Shown: one piece after another, positions 1-15,000 of the stretch
Layout: the number at the start of each line of letters is the position of its first letter
Position numbering within the stretch: position 1 is the first letter of the stretch
DNA from: Euwallacea fornicatus
Lineage: Eukaryota; Arthropoda; Insecta; Coleoptera; Curculionidae
Length of the DNA: 64,000 nt
Assembly (NCBI RefSeq): GCF_040115645.1
Contig: NC_089542.1
Span: 5,208,001 to 5,272,000, forward strand
Reading direction: 5' to 3'
Translations under genes and position numbers: made by a program
Notes under the pieces: model-generated
The model's database searches: none
What the model was told of the DNA's origin: nothing
What the model saw: only the letters and a program-made list of their open reading frames with translations

Positions 1-3000
1 ATGCGTTCACGGGAAGAGCGCTCAGTTTGCTCATGTCCACTTTGTGCCTGCAAATAACATAGATTTGTCAATAACGCAGGTCAGCATGTTCGATTTTACT
101 TTTATATGTTGATTTTTTTTCACTTGAAGAATTTGAATCGACTATCCGAAACTCGCTCCTAACTATAAATCGTAAAATTTGCATTGTTCTTTCTTTCAAT
201 TTTTCAACTGAATACAGTGCAATAATTTAATTTTGCACCCTCACTCACAGTAATTGAACCCCCTTGAACTTATAATGTAAATGTGTTGTCAACTACGCTT
301 AAATTTGATTGGACTTTACCTGTTGAGCGAGCTGGTACCATATAATAGCGCGTGCGTCTCAGAATGGCATAGTTGCAACTCTTGCGTAGTAGCCTTCCGA
401 GGGCGAAGCCTGTCGCACCTGGAAACCAATCCGGTTTCAAGCAATCTGGACCAAATGCTCTGCAACCGGCCGGCATGCTCAGGATGAAGGATGTTGTTAG
501 CGCACACACAGGCGTGTTTGAGCATTTGACTGTCGTACGCTAAACCGGTGGTGGGGGAAGAAGAGGCCCGACGCCTGGTCAACGCAGGTATCCCGTCGGG
601 CGCACCTAGGTGGACCACCGGCGAACTTAGCGCTCGAGATAATGGGCGGATACTGAGAATAAAACAAGAGCAAGGTCATTTATGAGTCAAGCCTTATATT
701 TATTAGACCGATTTGATTAGAATTATTCACGAGCCCCCATCAAATGGAGGTCCAGTACATGTCTATGTCCGCGAAACAAAAAAACAAACGATAATTACAA
801 TTAATCAAAATTTCCAAAAATATTGATTTACTTTATCAACAGTTCCGTTCGTTTTTTAAGTATTTGAACTGAGTGGGAATAATTTTAGCCCCCCATTAGA
901 CAACGCAGTCATGTAATAACAGCGTGTCGTCGCGTAGCCTCCCTCAATTCGGATTATTCAAGAAAGTCCATGGAGAGCGGCCTTGAAGGCGCCCTCTAAA
1001 AATAGCCGAATCGATAAAGTGTATGGGCGACCACCTACCGGTCCGAAAATAGAACCAGCGGCGGCGCGTCTGGACAAAGGATTTACCATAAATCCACCCC
1101 CTGCTTTATAATCGACTTACCTCCTAGATTCGTTGGCTCGAAGCTCCAAATCCCTCTGCTCCTGCTCCTCGGGGGGCGGTTGAGGCGGTTCGGGCTCGGG
1201 AGGCAGGGGCCCACGAAGGAGAGGATGACCCAGAGGCAAGGGGGATGACTGAGTCCTTCCTAAGGGTCGTATTACTCCCCGAACTTGAGGTTCCTTAAAA
1301 AATTATTTTTTTATTTCTTATGTTCTCCCCTAATGCCTAAGTTTTAGTCAAGAAGCATCTGATAGTAAATTTATATCTTTAGTCCCTTTCAAAACATAAA
1401 TTTATTCAACTTCTGTGAAAAATTGCTGTTTTTACTGTTAAAACTCCCATTTACCACCACTGTGTCAATATTATCTAATCACATTCAGCAACACCAACCC
1501 CGCATCACATTGTCATATTTGTTTATTATATGAGTTAGGCAGAGAGGAAGGCAACAGTTATGATACAACGATTCTGCTATCTAAGTATGTATATAGTAAA
1601 GTAGACTTTGGACGCTGTTAGTGCATCCGTTATATCTTTTGTCTTTTAATAGTGTTTACTAGAAAGAGGTAGGTCGATATGTTAGTGGTGAAAAATGAGA
1701 GTTTAAACAAATAAAATCCGCAATTTTTCTTTTTTTTTTTTAAATTTTTTAGTGTGAAATCGATGTATTTTGAACTCTCATAAACGAAGTATAGTTTCTA
1801 GTCAACAAATTCTTATGAATCGCTATGGATTGACCGTGAATATTCCATGATATTCTCACAATTTAATGAGATTTATGATTAAAACCTCTCAAGTATTTTT
1901 TGCAACGTTTCTTTTGATGAACATCAATTTTGTACATTTCCAGAGTTTTATAAAGATCTCCAAGGCCTCGATTATAGCACTTGCATGATTTGAATTTCTC
2001 TTTTAAAATGTAGTGCAATTGCGGCTTAAGGAGATTTTTATGTCGACTTTTGGATTAGATGTACGAAAAAGGTCGTTAACATTCTATATGAAATATATTC
2101 AAAAACTCAGAGAAGACCCATAGAGAATATAGTAATTTTTCCGAGAATTCGGATTGAATCTAAATGGAGAGCGTGTTGGAATTCGTTTCGTCTTCTTGTA
2201 GCGGACATATCAGTGCTGGGAAAACAGAATTTTTGGACACATGTTTGAGTCTCAATCACTCCAATTTAAAAGCCTAATGAACTTCTAGATGTTGGAGAAT
2301 CTAGCATGTAATAAGTGGCCCAAACTCCCTTGAGAAACTCTACTCGAAACTGCCAGAATTAACATCCATATAGGGGCCCAAAGCCTTAAGATTCGTGTCT
2401 GGGTTTGTATGAAAGGAACACAAACAATTTTAGAAAAAAATTGCCTTCAACTTCATCGAAACAGAAGGCAGACTTGCACTTTCCCGGGCTGTGGTTAAAT
2501 TGCAATATTTGGAAGATGAACAAATTCTGGTAGAGGAGAATTGTATGGTACTAAAGATCTGTGACTGTGTTTTGTAAATTGAGTACCTCAAAAATCAAAT
2601 TAATTCATTTTAGGAACGGCCACAATTTTTTCAAGCAGTTGATATTCCTAGATTCGATGTTTGTTTAAACTCAACTTAGTACGACCCTGTTCTCCCAGAG
2701 ATGAAAGCAACGGGGCGACGGAAAAGTATACGCCCAAGACACCAATTTTAACGCGGCCCTCAGGGCCTCTCCAGAAGTCACTCACCTGTAATTCACTAAT
2801 CGTATCTAGAGGCGTTTCTTCATGCTCGCTATCAATAGCAGGCAACGAAGGATAAAAAGGCAAAGTACCAGGCAACATCTGTCCGGTCAAAGGCATTCCC
2901 AGACGGGCGGTGCATGCCGCCCTTACTGCCGCCTCTGACAGATCTGGCGTGAGCACGTGATGGGCCGCCAACGAGATGTTCGGCATCGAGGGGCTGCTAA

Positions 3001-6000
3001 ACAGGGGCAATCGCTGGCATTCCTCGGCTTCGCACGGTGGACTTAACTCCTGCACATTTACCATTAAAACGTGGTAAATTCCAACGGTGATGTATTACCT
3101 TGGGTGGTTCCTGAGGCGGAGATTCGCTGGGCGGCAGGCAGGAGCTCAAAAGCTTCTTCTTGAGCGATGGCGGAAGTCTTTTACTCATTGGACTACTTCT
3201 ACGTTCCATGACGCGTTGTTTTAAGCGTACTTTGAGCAGGTTAGGCTCGGAGGCTGTAACATCGTGGTATCATAACTTCTAGAGACATTGCGATGAAATT
3301 TCGAAGTTTTTTCCAACTTACAGTGTCAATTCGTAATTAGTTTGCATGAATACGCGACAAGCAGCTAAAAAGATAAGTCAACGTGGACTGATTAGCGTGT
3401 TCTAATGGAAATCGCCATACCTAAGAGCGATGCTATTATTTATCGATTTATTAATTTTATTATAACCCTGACGCTTGACATATAAAATTATAATTTATAT
3501 ACATAAATAACCTGCAGCTTTCTGAGGCTCTTGCCTTAAACTCTGGACAAGGTATTATGGGTATAAACAGGAATAAAATTTATAAAATCATGCACTATAG
3601 GGTTGTACTTTGTACTTGTCCATTAATCTTTTAACTACTGCACCTGATATTAATCACGTAATAACAATTCTAGAAGCTTTTTTCGACCCTTTTGCGTGAA
3701 AGGTCACAACAATAATCAGGCGATTACCTCGTCCAGTTTTTTCTCTCTGCTTGTTATAACGTATGCAACCGAACTTTTGAGACAATCCTCAACCGACTCT
3801 ATACGTATATTCTGAGAAGTGGATTTTAGAATTGATTTGACTATTTAACCGTACATGAGTGAAAAATTCACAAGCCCAAGGCAAATGATCGATAAAAGTT
3901 CATTGTCTTTGATAGCTTACAACTTATTTCTAATTAACTTTGGATGGAGCTAACTTCAATTTCATTGATATTATGGTAGTTCGTACGACGTATCTGTTTT
4001 TCGGTGTGAGTTTCTCCATCCCGATCATATACATACAGTGGTAGCCACATAAATAAAAACGATGACAAAACATGTAACATTAATTTACTATAATCGAAAC
4101 TTTAAAAAATCTTTTGTTACAATGATTTAGTTAAATAAATATTCACTTCCGATAAACATTTCTAATATTGTCAATGACAACATACCATACGACAAAATAA
4201 ATAAAAATCCTCAGGACAAATAAATAAGAACAATTTGAAAATACTTTATTATTAATTCCGTTTGTTGGTGCTTGTGCATTAGATCGGACATACAAAAGCA
4301 AAAATGGGTAGAAAACAACACGGTGTTTCTCGTTTTCGGAAAGCAATATCATTAGTGAATAAAAATTGGTCTTATAGCAAAATTGCTGAACATTTAGATT
4401 GTTCAAAAACAAAGGTTTTCAACACAATTAAACACTTTAACTTACAGCAAACATTAGAAAACCCTATAAGAAAAAAAAAGGAGAGAACAATAACCAAGAC
4501 ATTTGATTAAAAAATAATAATTCATGCAAAACAAAAAACAAAACTCACTTCAAGTCAACTGCAAAAGGAATTGTTGAACAATGACAGTCCTACAGTGTCC
4601 ACAAGAACAATTAGAAGACGCTTGAATGAAAATAACTTGTTTGGACGGGTTGCCAGAAAAACATCTTTAACGACAGAGAAAAATAGAACCGCCTGTTTCA
4701 AATTTGCGAACAGTCATATTGAATGAACACCTACACAGTGGAGGTATATTCTGTGATCGGACGAAACTAAAATTAACAGATTGACTTCTAATGGTCGAGC
4801 TTATGTCAGATGACCTCTTAACACGGAATTCAATTGAAGATATACCACAATGACCATTAAGCATGGGGGAGGAAACATTCAATTGTAGGATTTTATGTCT
4901 TGATATAGCGTAGGATCAATGGTAAAAATCGATGGTATGTTGGATATGCATAAATATCTAGATATTCTTTAAAATGTGATGCCACCCTACACAGAAAAAA
5001 ATCTACTTGTTATCTGGCAATTCCACTATAACAATCCCAAACATACAGCGAAAATTGTGAAGGACTGGTTAATGTAGAGTTAAATTCATATTGTTAAGTG
5101 GCCTGCTTGCAGTTCGGATTTGAATCCCATTGAAAATTTGTAGTTGTATGTAAAGCAAGCCCTAAGGAATGAACACATAAATTTGTTTCAATTGTATGAA
5201 AAAATTCAACGGATTTGATATACAATACCACAGGAACGATACCAAAAGTTTATAAATTAATTACCTCAACGTTGTCCAGAAGCCATTAGAAATAAAGGTT
5301 ATCCAAGAAAATATTTATATTTATTTAAATGTATCGATAGTGTTTTGCAATTAATTTAATCAATATCAATATTCAGAAAGTATCATGTTCATGATAATTT
5401 CTTATTATTTTTTTTGTAAAAAAATGTTTTTTTTTTGTAATAAAATTACAATACATAAATATTTTCATTTCAATGAACAAACATCTTAATACCTCTATTA
5501 AAATTCTTTTTATCAATACGTCCACTTTTCTGAAAATTTCAACTCGTTCTTATTTATATTTCCGCCACTGTATATCAAAAATTTTTGGCTTTTATTTAGT
5601 CGTACAACATATGTCCAGAGTTAGGAAGATTAAACTAAAAAACAGCTACGTTGTAGAATGTTCAGTTGTTCTATTGAAGTTAGCCCCGTCCATATTCTTA
5701 TAAGACCAGCTAGAACTAAACTGAGAGCCATCGAAGTCAATGGGTCTTTATCAAACAATTTATTTAAGTATATGAATTTGTTAAATTGTATTCATGTATC
5801 ATTTAGACGTCATACTATTTTTAAAGAAAATTCATTCCGAAAATAAACATACAAAATCCGTTCAAGATTGTTTCAAGTATCGAGACATATACAGGGTATC
5901 CCATAAATGTTTCGTTATATTTCAGGAAGTGATAGTACATTGAAAAACAATGTGATTCCCAACGAAGACTATATTCCAAAAATGCTTCATTGGCAGGATA

Positions 6001-9000
6001 TAAGGTGTTCAAATTTTATTTGAAAATTATATGTTTATTGATATCTTCAAAACCGCATGGTATATGTTAACTAAATTTAGCATATTTTGACAGTTAATTT
6101 AGACGCATTTGTTTAAGCAAAAAGATTATTTTTAATTTCACTACCGACGCATGAACGGATACATCTCAGCACATTTTTAAAGAAAAAAATAGTACGCCAC
6201 TATTTTTTTTAAATAGAAATTGCTTTTGTAAATTTAATTTCATTTAGAAGAAAAATGCTCACTTGACTCTTTTTCGTTGGATGCATCCTTTGCCAGTAAA
6301 AAAATAAAATAAAAAATGAAGTGGAATTGTTAGCAAGGGCGACGGCCGCCTGCACACAAATTCAAAACACACCTGGAATAGTTCGACGTATTAGAACATC
6401 AATTAACAGGCGAGCTCAATTATGTCTTGACCAAAATGACCTCCAATTTGAAAAAATTCTGTAATTTTATGGCAAATAAATAAACTTAGAACATATTCAA
6501 TATTATTAGAACCATTTAAGGAATATCGTGCATGTAAATTGTTTTCATTTTTTTTAGTTGCAAACAATGCGCGTAGTACAAAAAAAGAGTTGAGCGAGCA
6601 TTTTTTCTAAAGGAGTGAAATTTCCAAATATAATTTTTATTTTTAGGAAAACCAGTGGCGTATCATTTTTTCATTAAAAACATGCGGTGAAGTGCCGATC
6701 CGCACGCCACTGATTATATTTAAAATAACCTTTTGTATAAACGAATGCGTCTATAGTAACTGTCAAAACATGCCAAATTTCATTTACATAAATTACACGG
6801 TTTGAAGATATCGATAAAAATGTTATTTTTTAATAAAACTTTAACATCCTATATCTTCCTAGTGAGGCTTCAGTGGAATACGGTTTATATGGGTAACCAC
6901 ATGATTTTTCAATGTACTATCACCTCTTGATGTATAATGAAACACTAATGGGACACCCTGTTACGTTACCATATATAAAGGTTCGTAAGCTATTCGACCT
7001 CTGATCTACGCATATACGCAACCGCCCCTCGGGGAGACATTAAATTATTTGAACGAAACACCACCATCAAACAATAGACCTTTACCTGTTTTTCGTAATG
7101 GAAAATCGTTATTCGTTGTCGAGGAGTCTGATGCTGTATCCATGCCTTCCGACCTAAAACGAAAAAAAGACGAATACGTTCGATTCAATAATGTTTGAAT
7201 ACAAGTTGGACTCGATAAGGATAAAGACCAACAAATTGCAATTTCTAGTGTGCATAATGATGTCTATATTTAGCTAAGTCACGTTAAAGTCACTTTGATA
7301 CCAAGATGACTTTAAGCTTGGCTTTAACCTTGAAACGTATTGAACTATTTGATAAGACTTCGACCATCGTTAGTGCGGCATGGTTCAGATAAGGGCCGAA
7401 TACTTTGCGGCTATGTTCGCTTTGAAAATCCAGGGTAATCAATATTTATAATTAATGACCAATGGGGTCAACGATGGAGCGATAAGTTTACTGGCAAATC
7501 ACATACGTGGCTGACGAGCACACCTTACAAATATATATTTAAAAAAATAAATTTGCTGCACGCAATAGCAATTTTACGGAAAAATCACGGTGCAATTGCA
7601 GTACCTATAGAAAGAACATGAAACCCCCAATTATTAACATTAAACACAATGAATTCCGGAAACTAATTGTCACTACTAAATAATTCAAAAAGCAAGTTTC
7701 CTAGAACTCTAAAGCTCAAGGTAATCGCCTCATCTAACTGAAATAATTACCAATCTACGAAATGAAATTTTGATTCCGCATCACCAACAATGAACAGCAA
7801 GTTCATTGTTCTTACAGGTATAGATTTATTGTTCTCTATTTATAAAGCATTGTGCTGGTTTAATTGAAAACTCGTATCTGTTCTACGGACGAGTCGATAT
7901 ACAAACTCTATGAGGTACAATGTGTAATACCCATACAAGCTACGTAATCGCATATTAACTAATGATAAAAATAACCTGCATGCTTTTGTGGCAATGATAG
8001 GTACACCTAGTCAAGGCTGATTTTAATTCTCAATAAATTGTATCAATAAATATTTCCATTACACGTTAAGTGAATGTTTTAAATAATGAGTGATATATAC
8101 ATGGTTGATCGGTGGGAAATGTGGATATAGATATATGCAAGAAAATTGTCTTGTAATGACACCTTTGATCCTAAACAAAGCACAGAAAAAAAAATGAAAA
8201 TTTTTGTGAGATCCGATATTGAACATTTCTAGCAAGCATTGTATATAATAAAATTGTCGGCTGAAGAGTTGCAGCACAAATTAAAATAAAAGGGTTGAAA
8301 TTATATATATATATACTGCTTGTAGGCGGTATATTATTAATTATTGCAACTTTGAATTACGCTAAATCATTATTTTCTAGACAATGATTAGGAGGTCAAG
8401 AAGAAAACTATCAAAGAATCAGCTACTGAAATAAAAACGACATTATTTCTGTGATAATCGGAATGTCTCAGAAAGTGAGTATTAACTTATTGAAAAAACA
8501 ATTTTATTACCGAATTTGTTGGAAATACATAAGAATGTTTACAAGGTTTACAAGGTCTATTTGCAAAGTCCTTGGATTTAAATTACTAAATATAACAAGT
8601 GCTAAAAAATGTCATTAAAAATGTTACTGAACCAATTGTGAAAATCAACAATTAGATATAATAAGTAAAAGAAACAATAATAACATTAAAATGCAAAATT
8701 TGAAGTCCGTGTCTGCTTACGATACTGTCCAGTTGTCTGACCCAAACGCGACGTGAATATCAGTTATGAACTGTATTCGTATAGCCGGGCCACATTTCGA
8801 CCATACGTTAGCTTCCTCTTTCTCTAAGTTAATAAAATAAATAAGGATACCAATTGTAAATTGTTTCAATTTAACGATCCTGTGCCACCATGAACTACCG
8901 ATCGACATTTGTTTGACAAATGACAAAACTTTTACCGCTTACAGCCACTTTCAGCGCTTTCTTATTTTCCTCAATAGTACACTGTCCCTTTTCAATTTTC

Positions 9001-12000
9001 ATGAAAAATAAGAATTTATAGCTGTTTTTCCTTGATTTTGGAAGGTAGAATAGAATAACCATTCCACAAGGACGAAATGAAATAATTGTCATATTTTCGA
9101 GTAGAACATGTTGCTAACTTGATTAGGAAACCGAAAATTCCAGTGGTTGTAAAGGAAATAGGAGTCCTTTTTTCATAAATGATAAATTAGGCCTAACGGT
9201 AAGTTTCAATTTTTGGATATTTGCAAAGGATCCTTTTCACTTCTAGTCAGCTCAAAACCTTCCACAGAAAAATGTTCCCACTTTTATAAGTACGTGAAAC
9301 TCAAGGTAGGTAACCTTTGCATGAATGAAATTATTTCTTCCCATGAAGCAAGCTCAATGAAAGCTGGAACTTTGTAATTTCAAGGCAATTTCTTCCTCAA
9401 AACAAGCCCGATGTTTAAGTGTAAATTATCTGCTTTTCTAGTAAGTTGTAAATATAAATTGTAGGAAAATAATTGTATGATTAATGGATTCAATTTTTTA
9501 CTGTTTACTTGAACCTGCTCCAAGTACAAACACCTGGGTTAGCAGAATCCTAATTATATTCCACTTCCACTGACGTCAGTGCACAGGAAATTTTTACAAC
9601 CACTCTTTCGACGTGGTTTGAGAAGGCTCTTTTTCCCTCTATAGCATATTTACGATTGCGTGTCTCAATTCAAACTAATGACCCACTTTCGTTGCCAAAG
9701 CTAAATAAAAAATAATTTTATAACGCGCCTGTGTTATAATTAGGGAAAAAATAAATATTGCAACTGTTTTGATTGGCTCTGAAAATACGTTGCAATAAAA
9801 TCTAAACGACACGCTTCAAACCCATCTATATTAGATGTAGTAATAGATTGACCGGGCCAGTTAAATTTAGATCCATCTATCTTTCCGATAATAATTTATT
9901 CGTTTGAGTGAGCGCCAAAGGTGAGCAATTTCTGAAAAAAAAAGTGCGGCACTTGCGCAAAGGAGGCGAACGACCCTGCGAATTTCAAGCCAAAACAAAA
10001 AGGCTCTGCTTTGTCTTTGTTCCCGCTCATAACATGGGAGATACATCGCGATTACGCTGTTGTGGACAGATAGCGTTTAAAAATAAACGCGACCCAAACT
10101 AAAAATAGGAAATTTCATTAATAGAAATGTCCGCTTTTAACTGAGCGTTCGTGACTCAATGTGAATTTTTATACCACATGTTAAGTCGGTATTTTTAACT
10201 TTCTACGTGTATATGCACATTGTTTTAAGCCGAAGTTGCTTTTGTTAGGGCGGAGTTTGTACCAATGATCTAATTTTTTTAAGGAAAAATTAAATTTTAT
10301 CGCAGAGCACCCTTAAAAGTATTCGACCCAAATTATGAATTTTAGTAACACGTATCGAAAATATCCACTCGAGATTAAGCCAATATCAGCTCCTTAATAG
10401 TAAGCAAATTAATGTTTAATAAACTTTTTCTCGAGGAGGTAAATAAACGGTTGCTTTTTAGTTTTTGATATTTAAAATCAAGATGATTTCTGCTCACAGT
10501 GGACAAAAGTTGGTTTTAATTAATTAAAGATGACATTAACATAAGATTAAGCTCCTTCATGCTTATTATTTGAAGGGTAAACCAAGCATTAACCAGGTAA
10601 ACCATGCGTCTTCTAACCTGAACTATTACTGAATCATAACGTGGACTTTTTCACACTTAAAATTATTTTTTTTGTAAATTTCTCAAGTAATTTGAAACAG
10701 AAGTACTTGTAAATTATCACATTTGTCAAGATGCTCGTGCAGTAGATTAGAATGGTAGCTATTTTGATAACATAATGTGGTTATTTTATTGACAGATACA
10801 AGTTGTGTCAATGTTGTTTTCAAGAAATAATAACTTGCAGTATAACATTGGTCACATACCAAAATGTGTAATTTTCTCATATTGTGTAAGCATAAAATTA
10901 TCAAAATTCCCCATGCACATATAATGTGGCTCAGTTAAAAGCAGAACACTCATATGTATATAATCAGTTTTTATCGTCCGATGTTGGCTAACTTTCTTTT
11001 GATTTGTTGAAGAAGAAAAACTATACTTCAGGACAGTGTCATATTTTTTTAATAAAAACCCATTCCTACTACGTCATTTTTTAAACACGGAAATTACAGA
11101 AGTTTTTTAACATCGTATCGATAATTCCCTAGACTTTCTCCCTATACGTTTTATTACATATAAAAAAGAACAATTGTTGCGAAAACATATATGTACATAT
11201 ATGTATAACCATAGAAAGTTCACTTAGTCGAGGTATCTTGGTCTAGTCATAGGTATTCACAATCCCGTCGTTTGCCTCACTCTTTTGATCCAATCTATAG
11301 CTAAAGTCCATAAAGTTATTTTTTATGTTTCCTGCGGCTGCGCGAAGCGAGGGGTGGGGGGGAATCAACAAAAAAAACTTAGCAGTAAAAGGTGAACCGT
11401 AAACGCAAAACATTGATTAAGTCTTTAATTATTCACCATCAAATACTTGACGAACAGATACCAGCTGATGGATTCATCCAAGACATGCTTCTGACATTTC
11501 AGCGTCTAATTGAGATTTTATTTATCTGTGCAAGAAATGTTGCATTTGCACTACAGGACGTTAAATAACAAATGAGCCACAAATGAACGAAATCTGAACT
11601 AATGGAAGAAAAAATAGAGAAAAAAAGATAAAAGAAAAATAATAAATTTGAAGAATTCCTTTAAATTTCTGATGTTACAGGTGATCACTAAAATTCACCA
11701 GTGATTTCGCCCTTCCCATAAAGATGCTTATGGTACTTCGGTTTCTAGAGTGGTTACAAAATTAAAAAAAAAACAGTGCTCGATTTTCACAGGAGACTAC
11801 GTATAATATAAAAATTTCCATTAATTTCATAATTGAGAGTGTTTGTGATTTCTAAAGCTCTTGGAAGTCAAATTCGCGTTCTCAAAGTCTCATCTCTTCC
11901 TCACTAATTTGATTCAAATAAAACTTTTAAGTGCTCCGAATTCCAGCAAAAACACCGTCCATGTTGGAATCGAATATGGCACGCACGCCCCCGCATTTAT

Positions 12001-15000
12001 CGAGGGTTGGTCTATATTTAGAAGCGCGAGGGCGAAACAGTGGCGTCCTCGTCGTTTCGCATTCACGTTGGCTCTTTGTTTATTTGTGTCGAGGCGCGGT
12101 CTAGTGGTTTTGTCGGCTGCCGCCCCTGCAAACAGGTTGCCGGTCTATTTTTAGTTCTACGACGTCAATTGTTATTCGCCCCGGGGGTGGCGGCATAATT
12201 TACTGGAAATGCAACCCGCGGGCCGGCGCATTGACTAGACCTGGTGTTCCTGGACTTGTACGTGCGCAGGCAGTCAACGAAAAAATGAGGCCTTGAACTT
12301 TCGTTCTCTGATCTGATATAAATAACAAAACATTTCGCTTTCCATCGTCTTTTCTTGGAAATAGCGCTTTTATTAAATAAGGTCAAAAGCGAATTTCCGG
12401 TCGTCCTGGCAACGCCATTTCCAACCTGCCCACTTGAGATTTTTGGTCTTTGATGCCGTATTTTACCGTGTTTAAGGGAATAAAAAAAAGTGAAGTCCAG
12501 GAGACGCGATTAACGATTACATATTCTAAAGTTCGTCATAATTTATTACTGTAATGGAATTGTTCTTCAATACATAATCCAATCAATGCAGTTGCGCGCC
12601 ACTAGAACAAGCTCATGTTCACATTTAGGAAGGCGAAGGTTACACACAATAACAGACCGTATTTTTATTTTTATAGCTTATTTAATTGCCCTCCCGTCTA
12701 TTTTTAACTCGTAGGTAGATAAGTGAGTGAATTAAAACTAGCTGGCAGTTGACGAGATAGTGTGCTGTAATTTGACATGCTTGATGCTTAACGGAGAAAC
12801 GAGTTTCCGCCGTATCCTGTTTTCAGTTTGAAATGTACCCAATTATTCTTAAAAGCCAAGGGTTAGAGCGGTCGTTCTCGGATATCATTAAAATTACCCC
12901 TGACACGAGCTTGAATGGACAGCTGGAAAAGGGTGAAAATTTCCTAGTACGTTAAATACCAGTAACCACTGGTGTAAGCGGGCCACGCACATGCTTAAAA
13001 GCCTTGACCTTTTATAATATATTTTTCCGACCCTTAATAATAAGTAGGTGAATTTGATGTTTATTTAAGGGTGCGATTTGACCGCGAAAGTTGTGCTTAT
13101 TTAAGTATCTGCTGTTATCACAGTTTAAGCTGATTTAGGTTAGCGTTTGAAAGATCTAAAGTACTCTAAACACTAAGTAATTTTGATAAAACTGAAACCC
13201 ATTAGGGTCCAGGCCAATTCAATATCTTGCACAAGAAATTGTATAACTAGTATAAAATGAGCTTCAGGCTAATTTTTAAGATGGTTAAAAGTAATGCATA
13301 AATGGGGTGCAATCCAATCGGGTATCCCCCGGACCCGGGTTCTACAATACACATAGAGTCCAAAAGCTTTAAGGAGAATACCACTGCATGAACATTACCA
13401 CACCCATACCAGTTAGTTAAAGGAGAATTTTATGATATTGCAGTATTCTTTTTAAAGCGTTCTGAGTCGACCCGTACTATTCGTTGGGTTTTTCGGATGG
13501 GCAGAAGATTTACTTGCAAAACATAATATAATCGAAAAGCAACCACTGTATTGGTACCGTAACTGTACGGTTGTAAAACGTCCAATCAAGAAAATATATT
13601 TTACTTGTCCGACTATTGGACCGGTAAATTACCAGTCGATTTCATTTCATATGCCAAAAGCATGAACTGCCGTTTACGCCACAGATATTATTCTTTCTAT
13701 CTTTATCGAAGTTGTCGGTCAAATTCAAAAATCTCCGGACAAATTCAATGTGACTTGTTCGTCTAAATCAAATATTTCTGTGATAATTTACCAATTGGAC
13801 AATTGCCATTCCACCCCACTTTAAGAGTCAATAGTCACCGTATTCTCATAATAATTTTTTTAAGAAAAGAAAAGTGTTTGTTAGCGTGCAGATTTAAACC
13901 ATGTTTAAAACAGTTAGAAATGCAATGTTTTAATCAGAGTTTAAAACTAAATTATTATTAAGTTAATACCTAAAAAATGTTTTGAAAAAATTTGGGAAAT
14001 TCCACGAAATCCCTTGAAATAGTTACTTTAAACATGAAAATGTTATTTAAGTGACTGTCCCACACATAAAATGTAGGTGCCTAGAAATACAGATTTGTAT
14101 TTCATAACAAAATTTTCTCAAAATTTATTTAAATGTTTAGAGAGAGAATGTTGAGTTAATTTATGAGGTGACTGAAAATGATGGATGGGTTTGTTGCCTT
14201 AAGTGAAGATACCTTGAACTGAGTTTTCAAGACTTTTGACCCATTAACTGAAGGGTGTAAGATAGGTTTTGTATTCAAATAAATGGATTAGAGCGGAAAA
14301 CAGCATTTTGCTATATAAATTTTAACATCAAATATATATTCCCATAGTAATTAAATGGACTTTGAGGATGGTAAATGACAATGGCAGGAAATAACACATC
14401 ATCCCATAGGACTTTAAAGCAGATGATGTTAGGAGGCTAGATCCTTGGCGTTTTGGTCATGGCATATCATCTAAGTTAATGATTTTTTAAATAAATCGTT
14501 CATGGCCTTTGCATAACAATAGCGATTTAAATAAATAAATAATCTCCAAAAACCCCTTATTACTTAATATATTTTCCCTTTCAAATAAAAATCAAAAAAG
14601 GAAAGGAGTGATTGCTATGGAGGATATTCTCCATAACAAGTGGATTTCTATACCTCTCTTACTTCATTCTTAGCAGTTTAAATTTAGTGCTCCTGCTGAC
14701 TAAAGAGAAACTCTCAACTTTGTTGGAATAACTGATGAGTTGTTGAATGAATGTGATGCATATTTTAATACCCGCGGACCTCTTATCAGCGGTATCAGTC
14801 TATGTTTATTTGTCTTTGTTATTCAAATATGTATACCCAACTCAACATTTTTGGACTGTCGCTTTAAAAACACGAAAAAGCTAAGGCCTTCCTTTTATTA
14901 GTAATTGTTCTTGTTAAAATTAAGCGCAGCCGCTTGCATAAAGATGAAAACCTTGAAATGCAATGGTACTATGCGAGGTACTATCTCGTTCAATTTAAGC

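Larger units (their letters stand above)
3254..7085 (-). other. HDAC4 intron carrying two transposable elements
   Basis: Noncoding sequence between the 68-base exon and the 155-base exon of HDAC4. It holds a dead Tc1-type element (4036-5570) and a foldback element (5892-6960), listed separately. The rest is AT-rich with nothing I recognise. Confidence 0.8.

Noticed and set aside
9908..10102. 64-codon open stretch in a GC-rich part of HDAC4 intron 1
   Set aside because: No ATG at its start, no splice context and no family resemblance. More likely regulatory sequence.
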